A stretch of 64,000 bases of DNA from Geomicrobium sediminis. GTDB lineage: Bacteria; Bacillota; Bacilli; Bacillales; Marinococcaceae. Positions 1 to 8,133 of the stretch are shown in pieces. Numbering within the stretch: position 1 is the stretch's first letter; each line of letters opens with the position of its first letter. The notes below the pieces were generated by a model, which worked only from the letters and a program-made list of their open reading frames with translations, made no database searches and had not been told where the DNA came from. Made by a program: the position numbers and the translations under genes. The stretch covers positions 62,001 to 126,000 of the forward strand of contig NZ_JAFBEC010000005.1 of the NCBI RefSeq assembly GCF_016908595.1, in the 5' to 3' direction.

Positions 1-194
1 AAGCTCTTCGCTTCAATGGTTTCCCCGCTCATCGGATGTTCAACAGAGACGCTGAACAGACTAACAATCCATGAAATGATAATAATTGCGACTGCTAGAT
101 AAACAAATAAGATAAATGGGTGGGGTAACTTATTCCCAAGCCATTCAACTCGGTTAAGAATTCGATTCATCACCGATGAAGAATTTGGTTGCAT
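1..194 (-). CDS. AbgT-family transporter, N-terminal part (cut by window start)
   Basis: The reverse strand reads from an ATG at 194 through the window edge, giving 64 residues beginning MQPNSSSVMNRILNRVEW. The segment RVEWLGNKLPHPF followed by a hydrophobic helix and a polar periplasmic-side stretch is the usual start of AbgT (p-aminobenzoyl-glutamate transporter) family proteins, which are roughly 500-residue inner-membrane antiporters/importers. A GAGGTGA ribosome binding site lies just upstream. It follows the AbgB-like hydrolase by 20 bases on the same strand, the classic importer-hydrolase pairing. Family assignment rests on the N-terminus and the neighbour only; substrate is inferred. 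Confidence 0.75.
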   Translation of the reverse strand, partial: MQPNSSSVMNRILNRVEWLGNKLPHPFILFVYLAVAIIIISWIVSLFSVSVEHPMSGETIEAKS

Positions 195-214
195 AGCAAT
201 TCACCTCGATGATT

Positions 215-1636
215 TTAGTGTGAAATTTTCGTTGGTGTAATCCCTTCTGGGATTGGACATTCGTACGGCTTACCGCCTAAATGTTCGTTTAACTCTTCTT
301 TAGCCATTGCAATCTTCTCTGGGTGGTGAAGCAATTGAGCCGCTGTTCCTGACATTAACTTCGCCGCATAAAGCATCCCCGTCATTGCATACGACGTCTT
401 CCCTTGTGCGACCATTTGCCACGTGTGCATCGGCGTTCCAAAGGCGTAACACGTTGTATAGCACTGTACCGTTGGGGCAATCGCACTCACATCGCCAACA
501 TCCGTAGAACCTGCTAGACGCTTCTCGCCAGGTGTTGATGGAATGGCTAGTTCTGGTAGATCTGTTGGTAGTGATTCTGAAGATACCTTTCGCACTTCTT
601 CAACGGCGCTTTGTTGCTCACTTTCACTCAACGTGTCGTAGAATTTTTTTGCAAGTGCTTTTTCTTCATCTGTAAATTTCGGTTCATCAAACGCTGCCAT
701 TTCGTTGTTCATCACTTCTTCAAGCGTGTGATTTCGAACATAGTTCGTACAAGCTTTGTCAAAACGGACGTCCAATTCAGTTTCCGTCATAAGTGCCGCA
801 CCTTCGGCAATCTTTTGAACACGCTCGAATACATTCTTCGCCTTTTGAACCGTCGTTCCACGCATTAAGTAAAGAACTTCCGCCTCCGGCTGCACAACAT
901 TTGGTGAAATACCACCTGTGTTCGTAATGGCATAATGCAGTCGGGATGTTTCTTCAATATGTTCACGTAAATAATTAGAGCCAATATTCATTAATTCAAC
1001 CGCATCTAATGCACTTCTACCAAGGTGCGGGCTCGCTGCTGCATGCGAAGCTTTGCCTTTGAACTTAAACGACACTTGATAATTTGCCAATGTCTCAAAC
1101 GCCCAAACGGTATTGAATGTTCCAGGGTGCCAAGTAATGGCTGTGTCAATGTTATCGAAAACACCTTCACGAGCCATAAAGGTTTTGCCTGAGCCACCTT
1201 CTTCTCCAGGGCAACCATAGAACTCAATGGTGCCTGGCAAGTTGTTTTCAACCATATAATCTCGTGCAGCAATGGCTGCCGCTAATGCAGCCGTTCCTAG
1301 CATATGGTGACCACAGCCGTGTCCATTTCCACCTTGAATCTTCGGAGAATAGCTTGTCTCGTTTTCAACTTGGCTTAAATCTGAAAGCGCATCGAATTCC
1401 CCAAGAAACGCAATAACCGGTGCACCACTTCCATAGCTCGCACGAAACGCTGTATCAATGTTAGCAATGCCACGATCAACATTGAACCCTTGTGATTCAA
1501 TATAATCCGCTAATGTTTTCGAAGATTGCTCCTCTTCAAAGCGAAGTTCTGGAGTATCCCAAATCTGTTTGGCGATTCTTTCGTATTCAGACCGATTATC
1601 GTCCATATGTTTTGTTATGAATTGCTGTACTGACAT
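215..1636 (-). CDS. abgB: M20D amidohydrolase, AbgB-like (p-aminobenzoyl-glutamate hydrolase subunit B family)
   Basis: A 473-residue metal-dependent amidohydrolase of peptidase family M20D. It shows the metal motif HGCGHH near residue 106, the Glu pair in GCPGEEGGSG near 145, and the KASHAAASPHLG segment near 197 that marks the dimerisation/substrate region of AbgB-like enzymes. The length matches AbgB (about 480). A TTG two codons upstream is possible, but ATG at 1636 has an AAGGGG ribosome binding site at a good distance. AbgA/AbgB cleave p-aminobenzoyl-glutamate; AbgB-like proteins lacking AbgA may act on other N-acyl amino acids. No AbgA-like gene is visible. Together with the downstream AbgT-type importer it probably forms an uptake-and-hydrolysis unit. 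Confidence 0.85.
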   Translation of the reverse strand: MSVQQFITKHMDDNRSEYERIAKQIWDTPELRFEEEQSSKTLADYIESQGFNVDRGIANIDTAFRASYGSGAPVIAFLGEFDALSDLSQVENETSYSPKIQGGNGHGCGHHMLGTAALAAAIAARDYMVENNLPGTIEFYGCPGEEGGSGKTFMAREGVFDNIDTAITWHPGTFNTVWAFETLANYQVSFKFKGKASHAAASPHLGRSALDAVELMNIGSNYLREHIEETSRLHYAITNTGGISPNVVQPEAEVLYLMRGTTVQKAKNVFERVQKIAEGAALMTETELDVRFDKACTNYVRNHTLEEVMNNEMAAFDEPKFTDEEKALAKKFYDTLSESEQQSAVEEVRKVSSESLPTDLPELAIPSTPGEKRLAGSTDVGDVSAIAPTVQCYTTCYAFGTPMHTWQMVAQGKTSYAMTGMLYAAKLMSGTAAQLLHHPEKIAMAKEELNEHLGGKPYECPIPEGITPTKISH

Positions 1637-1900
1637 ACACAAAACCCCTTTTTATTAACAGAAAATTGTTGTTGTTAATTCATTTTTGAATAGTAAGCGA
1701 TAAATTAAAGTTATCCTATCATAAAGATTAGTTTAGTGAAACAAATCAGGTGAATTAGTAATATTATGAACTGTCTATTAACTATCGGAATATAGCATCA
1801 TTACGCTCTAACTAAGGAAAACAAGAAAAATGAATTGTAGCTTTTCTGACACGCTTTTTTAACTTCACTCCGTCTTTTCAAAGCAAATAAATAACGAACG

Positions 1901-1941
1901 CACAAAAACAAACACACCATAAACACTTCGGTGCGTTTGTT
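1901..1941 (-). terminator. rho-independent terminator of the IclR-type gene
   Basis: Read on the reverse strand, arms AACAAACGCACC (1941-1930) and GGTGTGTTTGTT (1918-1907) pair along 12 bp with one G-U pair and are followed by a short T-rich tail. It lies five bases past the regulator stop. Confidence 0.75.
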
Positions 1942-1945
1942 AATT

Positions 1946-2710
1946 TTACACACCTAAAATTCGTGCATTTTGTAAATATTGACTCGCTTTTTTTGCAGTG
2001 CTTTTTAGTTCAACTTTAATCTCTTCCATATTGTTTAGAATGGTATTGCTATCACCAACGACACTCAAACACACATCTGTCTCTTGTTGACTATGAAAAA
2101 AAGGTACTGAAATTGCTGAAATACCTGTTTCCATTTCTTCTAAACAATAAGCAATTTGTTCTTTTCTTACCTTTTGTAATTCATCACTCAATGCGCTTGC
2201 ATCACGAATTGTATGACTTGTGAATACCTCATAAGGCTCCTCACCTGCCATCTTTATAAATTCTGATTCTGATTTATAGGCAAGAATTGCCTTAGCAGAT
2301 GAAGAACAATGAGCGGGCATTTGTTGACCGACTCGTACAAAATAGTTGTTTCGAATGTTTGAAGGTTGATATGAATAAATGCAATACACTTGGTTTGCTT
2401 GGTATTTACTTAAATAGGTGTATAGCCCAGTGACTTTTGCAACATCTTTGCAATAAGTTCTTAACCATTCACTAGGATCTTGACTTTGAATAAAACGACT
2501 CCCCCACTGCATTGCTCGAGGTCCTAAATAATAATTTTTAGTAACCTCGTTTTGTGCGACGAGTTCCTTTTCAACCATGTTTTTCAGCATTCGATGCAAT
2601 GTACTCTTACTAATCTCACTATCTCGTGACAATTGACTAATTCCAATTCCATCCACTGTCGCTTCGCTCACGCAATCCATTACAATCGTAAAACGATCTA
2701 ACCACTCCAC
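1946..2710 (-). CDS. IclR-family transcriptional regulator
   Basis: A 254-residue regulator with an N-terminal winged helix-turn-helix (ISQLSRDSEISKSTLHRML, about residues 24-42) and the C-terminal IclR effector domain, including the segment GQQMPAHCSSSAKAILAY typical of the family. A GTG ten codons further upstream is in frame, but the GGAGGTGA ribosome binding site lies inside that extension and is well placed for GTG at 2710. It is divergent from the DUF1028/amidohydrolase cluster and probably controls it; IclR proteins often regulate ureide or aromatic catabolism. The inducer is unknown. A candidate operator lies just upstream of its own start. Confidence 0.9.
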   Translation of the reverse strand: MEWLDRFTIVMDCVSEATVDGIGISQLSRDSEISKSTLHRMLKNMVEKELVAQNEVTKNYYLGPRAMQWGSRFIQSQDPSEWLRTYCKDVAKVTGLYTYLSKYQANQVYCIYSYQPSNIRNNYFVRVGQQMPAHCSSSAKAILAYKSESEFIKMAGEEPYEVFTSHTIRDASALSDELQKVRKEQIAYCLEEMETGISAISVPFFHSQQETDVCLSVVGDSNTILNNMEEIKVELKSTAKKASQYLQNARILGV

Positions 2711-2740
2711 AGTTTCACCTCCACACAAATTCAAGACCAC

Positions 2741-2759
2741 CGTTCTCCTTACAGGAACA
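2741..2759. promoter_or_regulatory. candidate IclR operator, proximal to the regulator gene
   Basis: CGTTCT and GGAACA flank a 7-base spacer, an imperfect inverted repeat. The same layout (CGTTCY, 7 bases, GGAACR) occurs in the other half of this divergent intergenic region at 2931-2949. The match of sequence and spacing is seen directly; binding by the IclR protein is inference. Confidence 0.4.
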
Positions 2760-2929
2760 CTCTACAATTAACCTACACTATAAGTTAATCATTTAGAAAA
2801 ATCTACCTCTGGAAATTATCGTTAACTGCCTCGTTTTATACGTAATAAAATCTAAGTTGATATAAAATCTTACAATCATCTAGACATTTTCAGAAATTTA
2901 AGTTAAGTTAAATTCACATTAAGGGAATG

Positions 2930-2950
2930 TCGTTCCTTTGAATGGAACGA
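2930..2950. promoter_or_regulatory. candidate IclR operator, proximal to the DUF1028 gene
   Basis: TCGTTCC (2930-2936) and GGAACGA (2944-2950) form a perfect 7-bp inverted repeat with a 7-base spacer, ending just before the ribosome binding site of the gene starting at 2968. It is a stronger version of the repeat at 2741-2759. Its place between promoter region and start fits a repressor site. Confidence 0.45.
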
Positions 2951-2967
2951 TGAGAAGGAGGTACCAA

Positions 2968-3642
2968 ATGACTGACTCTGAAATTTTTGTATCAACGACT
3001 TTTTCTGTCGCTGCTCGCTGTGACAAAACCAATGCATTCGGAGCCATTGTTACAACGAGTAGCCCTGCTGTTGGAGCAAGAGTCATACAATGTCAAAGTG
3101 ATACAGGAATTGTTCTCTCACAGAACATGACAGACCCAAGGCTTGCACGAATTGGAATGACTATTTTACAAGATCGGTTTGACGCTTCATCAGCTCTTCG
3201 AGCTATGAAAGCAGCAACCCCATACCCAGAATACAGGCAGTTAGCGGTGGTCGACAAAGATGGTCATTCTGATGCATTTACCGGAGAAAATGCTTTTGGC
3301 CCTCACGCTGGTCACTATTGTGAAAAAAATGTTGCAACCGTTGGCAATTACCTTAGCAACCCTGAAATACCTAAATCAATGGCAGAACAATACCTAACAA
3401 ATCATCACTTATCTTTTCCAGATCGTCTACTAGACGCAATAGAGATCGGTTTTAATCTAGGTGGAGAAGTGAAAGATGAGAAATCAATCGCTCTTGTCAT
3501 TTACACCGATACCACATTCCCATATATTGATTTACGTGTCGATTGGAGTGACGATCCTCTCAATTCTATGAAAAACCTATGGGAAGTATGGCGAAACCAC
3601 GCAGATACCTATCGTCAAAAGGCTTTGAATCCAAATTTATAG
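2968..3642 (+). CDS. DUF1028-family protein (Ntn-hydrolase-like)
   Basis: A 224-residue protein matching the DUF1028 family: an N-terminal TFSVAARC strand, GAIVTTSSPAVGARV, the block YRQLAVVDKDGHSDAFTG and the GNYL segment. DUF1028 proteins have an Ntn-hydrolase-like fold and often sit beside amidohydrolases, but no reaction is established for them to my knowledge. ATG at 2968 is preferred over the upstream in-frame ATG at 2938 because AAGGAGG lies six bases before it. It is the first gene of the rightward cluster and is divergent from the IclR regulator. A role in opening or processing an amide or cyclic amide is inferred from context only. Confidence 0.8.
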   Translation: MTDSEIFVSTTFSVAARCDKTNAFGAIVTTSSPAVGARVIQCQSDTGIVLSQNMTDPRLARIGMTILQDRFDASSALRAMKAATPYPEYRQLAVVDKDGHSDAFTGENAFGPHAGHYCEKNVATVGNYLSNPEIPKSMAEQYLTNHHLSFPDRLLDAIEIGFNLGGEVKDEKSIALVIYTDTTFPYIDLRVDWSDDPLNSMKNLWEVWRNHADTYRQKALNPNL

Positions 3643-3738
3643 TTTGTTGTCTACATAAACCACAAATAACGTTTAGTAATTTGACTTGAAAAATACCGTT
3701 CTATCAATCACGTAAAGTATAGAAGGGATGATCGTGAG

Positions 3739-5169
3739 ATGACTAAGATTGACACGTTAATTACTCATGCAGATTTGTTTACGATGGCGGGTGAAGGTGT
3801 TGGGTTTGTTGATGACGGAGCAATCGCAATTGCCAATGGAAAGATTGTTGAAGTTGGTGTTACGAAAGACTTAATTCAACAGTATTCACCTTCTGAAACG
3901 ATCAATGCCTCAGGAAAAATGGTCTTGCCAGGTTTTATTGATGGTCACATGCATTCCTATTGGGGAACGCTTCGCGGGGTTGGACAAGACACAAAAAATT
4001 GGATGCACAAAGGGGTTGGCCCTTTCAGAAAATACCTTGACGATCAGGCGAAATTGGCAGGAAGTAAGATGAATTTGCTTGAGGGTCTAGCGGCTGGTAC
4101 AACAACTTTTGCTGATTACTCAACTCCGATTCATGAGATTGCCCAATTTTTTAGCCAATTGGGGGCTCGAGCTAGACTTACAAGTCATATTCGAGAGGTC
4201 CCAGATGATGTTCAACACTTGCTTAAAGATGGTGATTTGTATCCTTTTGACGAACAAAAAGGACGAGAATCATTAGAAGAAAATGTTCGTCTTATTGAAG
4301 AGTGGCATGGATATGACGACAACCGAATTACGGCATTGCTCGGTCCGCAAGGTCCAGACTTCCTCAGTGAACGATTACTTGAGACGGTACGTCAGCTTTC
4401 CGTTGATAAAAACATCGGTATCCATATGCACGTAGCACAGAGTAAGCGTGAGACTGAACAAATAATGAATCGCTATGGTCAAGGGTCGATTGATTTTCTA
4501 GAAGAGCGAGGCTTTCTGAATGAGCGACTCATTGCTGCTCACCTTACAGAAGCCAATGATGAAGAAATTGACCGTCTCGCCAAAGCAAAAGTCTCCATGA
4601 TTTTATGTTCCGGTTCCATTGGAGTCATCGCTGGTCGAGTCCCTCCCGCAGCACAATTTATAAAAGCTGGTGGATATGTAGGACTTGGGAGTGACCAATG
4701 CTCAGGAAACAATTGCAATCAAATGATTAATGAAATGAAATTAACTGCTCTCTTTAATAAAATCATTCACCAAGACCCTGAAGTGTTTCCCGCCTATCAA
4801 GTATTACGAATGGCAACAATTGAAGGTGCACACGCCCTTGGGATTGGTCAAGACGTGGGATCACTTGAACCTGGAAAAAAAGCCGACTTGCAGTTCATTG
4901 ATTTGAGTCATAAAACGATGCAACCCGTCATTAAAGAACCAATGCGTAACCATATCCCAAACCTAATTTACTCTGCGCGAGGCAATGAAATTGAACGGGT
5001 GATGGTGAGTGGTAAGACACTTTATTACAAAGGAAGTTATACAACCGTTGATGAGGAAAAAATAATGTATGAGTGTCAGCAGGAAGCCAATCGCATTACG
5101 AGCAAAATCAGCCCTGAAGATTTTGCAATTTCAAAAAACGCATCTTATATGAGCCTATGCCAACTATAA
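3739..5169 (+). CDS. amidohydrolase, TRZ/ATZ chlorohydrolase-cytosine deaminase type
   Basis: A 476-residue metal-dependent hydrolase of the amidohydrolase superfamily. The metal ligands are visible as GHMHSYW near residue 70, HMHVAQ near 231, HLTEAN near 268, and GLGSDQ near 315. The C-terminal block LGIGQDVGSLEPGKKADLQFIDL is the standard refolding beta-sandwich. Relatives deaminate or dechlorinate heterocycles such as guanine, S-adenosylhomocysteine or s-triazines; the actual substrate cannot be read from sequence. It is separated from the DUF1028 gene by 96 bases and followed after 19 bases by a binding lipoprotein, so it likely belongs to the same catabolic unit. Confidence 0.85.
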   Translation: MTKIDTLITHADLFTMAGEGVGFVDDGAIAIANGKIVEVGVTKDLIQQYSPSETINASGKMVLPGFIDGHMHSYWGTLRGVGQDTKNWMHKGVGPFRKYLDDQAKLAGSKMNLLEGLAAGTTTFADYSTPIHEIAQFFSQLGARARLTSHIREVPDDVQHLLKDGDLYPFDEQKGRESLEENVRLIEEWHGYDDNRITALLGPQGPDFLSERLLETVRQLSVDKNIGIHMHVAQSKRETEQIMNRYGQGSIDFLEERGFLNERLIAAHLTEANDEEIDRLAKAKVSMILCSGSIGVIAGRVPPAAQFIKAGGYVGLGSDQCSGNNCNQMINEMKLTALFNKIIHQDPEVFPAYQVLRMATIEGAHALGIGQDVGSLEPGKKADLQFIDLSHKTMQPVIKEPMRNHIPNLIYSARGNEIERVMVSGKTLYYKGSYTTVDEEKIMYECQQEANRITSKISPEDFAISKNASYMSLCQL

Positions 5170-5188
5170 TTAACTTGGGGGTAAAACG

Positions 5189-6796
5189 ATGATTAAGACG
5201 AGAAAATCGACGATGGCCTTGTGGTTAAGTGCGCTAGCATTAACGACCGCTTGTGGTAACAGTGAGAGTGAATCGTCAAATACAGAAAGCGAGTCTGCAA
5301 ATGACCAAGAAGCAACAGTTGACGACGTGGAATCAGGAGGAACATTGAACTTAGGCTATGGAACAAACCCAGCTACGCTTGATCCTCATATTACACCACA
5401 TACAGCTACACGAGATGTGAGTCGCCATGTATTTGAACAATTACTTGCCATTGATGAAGACTATGAAGTCCAACCGTCATTAGCGGAGCGTTTTGAGGTT
5501 AGCGATGATGGACTCGTGTATACATTTATTCTACGTGATAATGTTACTTTCCATAATGGAGAACCGATGCTTGCTGAAGATGTTGTCGCTTCAATGGAGC
5601 GTTGGTTAACCCAATCTAGCCAAGGCCTCGCAAACTTTCCAGATGCAACGATGGTAGAGGTGGATGAGAACACTGTTGAGTTACATTTACAAGAGGCAAC
5701 TCTTATTGGACCAAACATTCTTGCTGATGTTGCGCCACTACCTGCAATTATGCCAAAAGAGATTGCTGAAGAAGCAGGAACAGCAAGCATTAGCGAGTAT
5801 ATCGGCACGGGTCCCTTCCAGTTAGAAGAGTGGTCAATAGATCAACATGTTCATTTAACAAAATTTGAAGACTACCAATCGCCTGAGGGAGAAGCTAGTG
5901 GTCTAGCTGGAGAAAAAGAGGCGCTTGTCGACGAAGTGTTTTTTAACTTTATTACCGATGCCTCCACGAGGGTCAATGGAATTACAACTGGGGAGTATGA
6001 TATTGCATTTAACCTTCCGTTAGATAGCTCTGACCAAATTGATGCGTCTGACGGTGTTGAACCGTTTTTAAGTGATGGGGGCATTATGGCTTACGTGTTC
6101 AACAACGATCAAGGACCACTGAGCGATCACACACTTCGCCATGCAGTCAATACTGCGGTTAATATGAACGATGCACTCATGTCCGCGTATAGTGATGATC
6201 GTTTTTATAGTCTTGACCCCGCACTTGCAAACCCTAATCAATCACACTGGTATAGTGAGGCTGGCTCAGAAAACTACAATCAAAATGACATTGAAGCCGC
6301 GAAGACACTCGTGGAACAATCTGAGTATGCGGGAGAAGAGGTTGTTATTTTAGCAACAAGTGAAGTGGATAACTTATACAATATTGCCATCTATACACAA
6401 CAAGCGCTAGAAGAAATTGGGCTTAATGCATCACTGAGCGTCTATGACTGGGCTTCCTTTGAAGAAGCACGTGATAACCCAGAAAACTTTGACCTGTTCG
6501 TTGTTGACTTTGCTGTTCGCCCAACCCTCCATCAATACCCATTCTTAAGTTCTGAGTCGAGTTATCCTGGTTGGACAGAAAGCGATGAGATTGATGAGGC
6601 GCTAAAGAACATTACACAAGCAAGTACAATTGAAGATGCACAACCGTATGTCGACGAATTACAACTTGCGGTATGGGACTACTTACCAATCAGTAAAATC
6701 GGTAACAAACAAAACTTCGTCGCACATCGTGAATCTATTGAAAACTATCGTGATTTAATTGGACCGATATTATGGAACGTTACAAAAGATGAATAG
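5189..6796 (+). CDS. ABC transporter substrate-binding lipoprotein, family 5 (peptide/nickel type)
   Basis: A 535-residue extracytoplasmic solute receptor. A signal peptide ends in the lipobox LTTAC near residue 22 and is followed by an acidic Ser/Glu/Asn linker. GGTLNLGYGTNPATLDPH and the FHNGEPMLAEDVVASMERW segment are typical of SBP family 5. No permease or ATPase gene is adjacent, so it is an orphan that must either use a transporter encoded elsewhere (a full Opp/Dpp-type system is at 52.6-58.0 kb but has its own receptor) or act as a sensor. Flanked by hydrolases for cyclic or N-carbamoyl compounds, it probably binds their substrate. Confidence 0.88.
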   Translation: MIKTRKSTMALWLSALALTTACGNSESESSNTESESANDQEATVDDVESGGTLNLGYGTNPATLDPHITPHTATRDVSRHVFEQLLAIDEDYEVQPSLAERFEVSDDGLVYTFILRDNVTFHNGEPMLAEDVVASMERWLTQSSQGLANFPDATMVEVDENTVELHLQEATLIGPNILADVAPLPAIMPKEIAEEAGTASISEYIGTGPFQLEEWSIDQHVHLTKFEDYQSPEGEASGLAGEKEALVDEVFFNFITDASTRVNGITTGEYDIAFNLPLDSSDQIDASDGVEPFLSDGGIMAYVFNNDQGPLSDHTLRHAVNTAVNMNDALMSAYSDDRFYSLDPALANPNQSHWYSEAGSENYNQNDIEAAKTLVEQSEYAGEEVVILATSEVDNLYNIAIYTQQALEEIGLNASLSVYDWASFEEARDNPENFDLFVVDFAVRPTLHQYPFLSSESSYPGWTESDEIDEALKNITQASTIEDAQPYVDELQLAVWDYLPISKIGNKQNFVAHRESIENYRDLIGPILWNVTKDE

Positions 6797-6829
6797 GGAG
6801 AACCCCGTAGGGGGTTTTTTCTATTCATC
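6788..6829 (+). terminator. terminator embedded in a longer 19-bp hairpin
   Basis: AACCCC-GTAG-GGGGTT followed by TTTTC is a compact terminator just after the lipoprotein stop. The flanks GATGAATAG and CTATTCATC also pair, so the whole RNA segment 6788-6829 can close as a 19-bp stem counting three G-U pairs. The longer stem would bury the U-tract, so read-through into the M20 gene may be partial. Confidence 0.65.
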
Positions 6830-6861
6830 GATAGAAGAAATTTAGAATTGAGGTGACTGTA

Positions 6862-8100
6862 ATGCAAGCATCGACGTCACGCATTGAATCGTATTTTTGC
6901 AAGTTAAATGGAACTCCGATCTCAACAAATCAGAGCATGAACCGTCTTGCCTATACCGAAGATGAGCGCAGAGCTCATCACACCTTTTCTGAACTAGCCG
7001 TTTCTTTAGGGATGACTGTTCAAACAGATGCTGTTGGCAATACGATCGCTCGATTAAAAGGAAGTGATGATACTCAACCTGTCGTTGCCATCGGTTCGCA
7101 TCTCGATACTGTAAGAAATGGCGGGCAATTTGACGGAACCGCAGGAGTCGTCGCGGGCTTGGAAGTCGTAGCCCTTTTCAATGAACATCGTATCCAACCT
7201 CACCATCCTATTGAACTGATTGCTTTTGTAAGCGAGGAATCTTCACGTTTTGGCGTCGCTACGCTCGGCAGCAAAGCGATGATCGGGGAATTCCCAATTG
7301 ATAAGATGTCGACACTAACTGACCAAGATGGCGTCAGCCTAGCAGAGGCACTACGCCGATGTAAGTTAAATCCTGAAGTTGTTGAAAAAGCCTGTCGTTC
7401 AAAGACAGACATTAAATCGTTTTTTGAATTACATATTGAACAAGGCCCTGAGCTCGAAAGCTTAGACGTTCCCGTTGGAATCGTAAACGGGATTGCCGCA
7501 CCTACACGATTAAAACTGACGTTTCAAGGTCAGGCAAACCATACCGGTACAACTTCGATGATGCGAAGAAAAGACGCACTCGTCGCTGCTTCTGAAATGA
7601 TTTTATTCGTAGAAGACGCTGCCAAGCTTGAGGCCATCAATAAAACGGTAGCCACCGTTGGGATTTGCGAAGTAACTCCTGCCTCTATGAATGTGATTCC
7701 TGGTGAAGTCACGCTTTACGTTGATATTCGAAGTACAAGTATGGTTTCCAAGCAACGCGTACACCAACAAATCCGCAAAAAAGCTTATGTGATTGAGCAG
7801 TACCGAGGTGTGACCTGCGAGATTGACGTTCTAAGTAAAGAAATTCCCATTGTCATTGAACGTCATATCCAAGAACGATTACAGAGTGCTTGTGAAGAAA
7901 TCGATATTAATTATGAAAACATGCCAAGTGGTGCTGGTCATGATGCGATGAACATGGCTAAACTCTGGCCTACTGGAATGATTTTTGTCCCATGCAAAAA
8001 TGGTGTCAGTCATGACCCAACCGAATACTCAACGGTAGAACAAATTGCAGCAGGCACAAACGTCTTAATTACTGCCATTAGGCGAGAAGCATCACGCTAA
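6862..8100 (+). CDS. M20-family N-carbamoyl-L-amino acid hydrolase / allantoate amidohydrolase
   Basis: A 412-residue Zn-dependent hydrolase of the AllC/HyuC/beta-ureidopropionase group. Metal-site motifs are GSHLDTV with His near residue 80, GGQFDG with Asp near 91, the Glu pair in SEESSRFG near 125, LHIEQG, and SGAGHDA. GQANHTGTT is the dimerisation-domain signature. ATG at 6862 is chosen over an in-frame GTG at 6853 because the ribosome binding site GAGGTGA overlaps that GTG. It releases ammonia and CO2 from N-carbamoyl compounds, which fits the ring-opening hydrolase encoded next (33 bases downstream). Whether the natural substrate is allantoate or an N-carbamoyl amino acid is open. Confidence 0.85.
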   Translation: MQASTSRIESYFCKLNGTPISTNQSMNRLAYTEDERRAHHTFSELAVSLGMTVQTDAVGNTIARLKGSDDTQPVVAIGSHLDTVRNGGQFDGTAGVVAGLEVVALFNEHRIQPHHPIELIAFVSEESSRFGVATLGSKAMIGEFPIDKMSTLTDQDGVSLAEALRRCKLNPEVVEKACRSKTDIKSFFELHIEQGPELESLDVPVGIVNGIAAPTRLKLTFQGQANHTGTTSMMRRKDALVAASEMILFVEDAAKLEAINKTVATVGICEVTPASMNVIPGEVTLYVDIRSTSMVSKQRVHQQIRKKAYVIEQYRGVTCEIDVLSKEIPIVIERHIQERLQSACEEIDINYENMPSGAGHDAMNMAKLWPTGMIFVPCKNGVSHDPTEYSTVEQIAAGTNVLITAIRREASR

Positions 8101-8133
8101 CAAGATCAACTAACCATTCAGGAGGCGTTCACC

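Noticed and set aside
611-868. Long open frame opposite the AbgB-like gene
   Set aside because: It is a mirror frame of a clear coding region, with no ribosome binding site and no recognisable protein pattern; the same holds for the other opposite-strand frames inside real genes.
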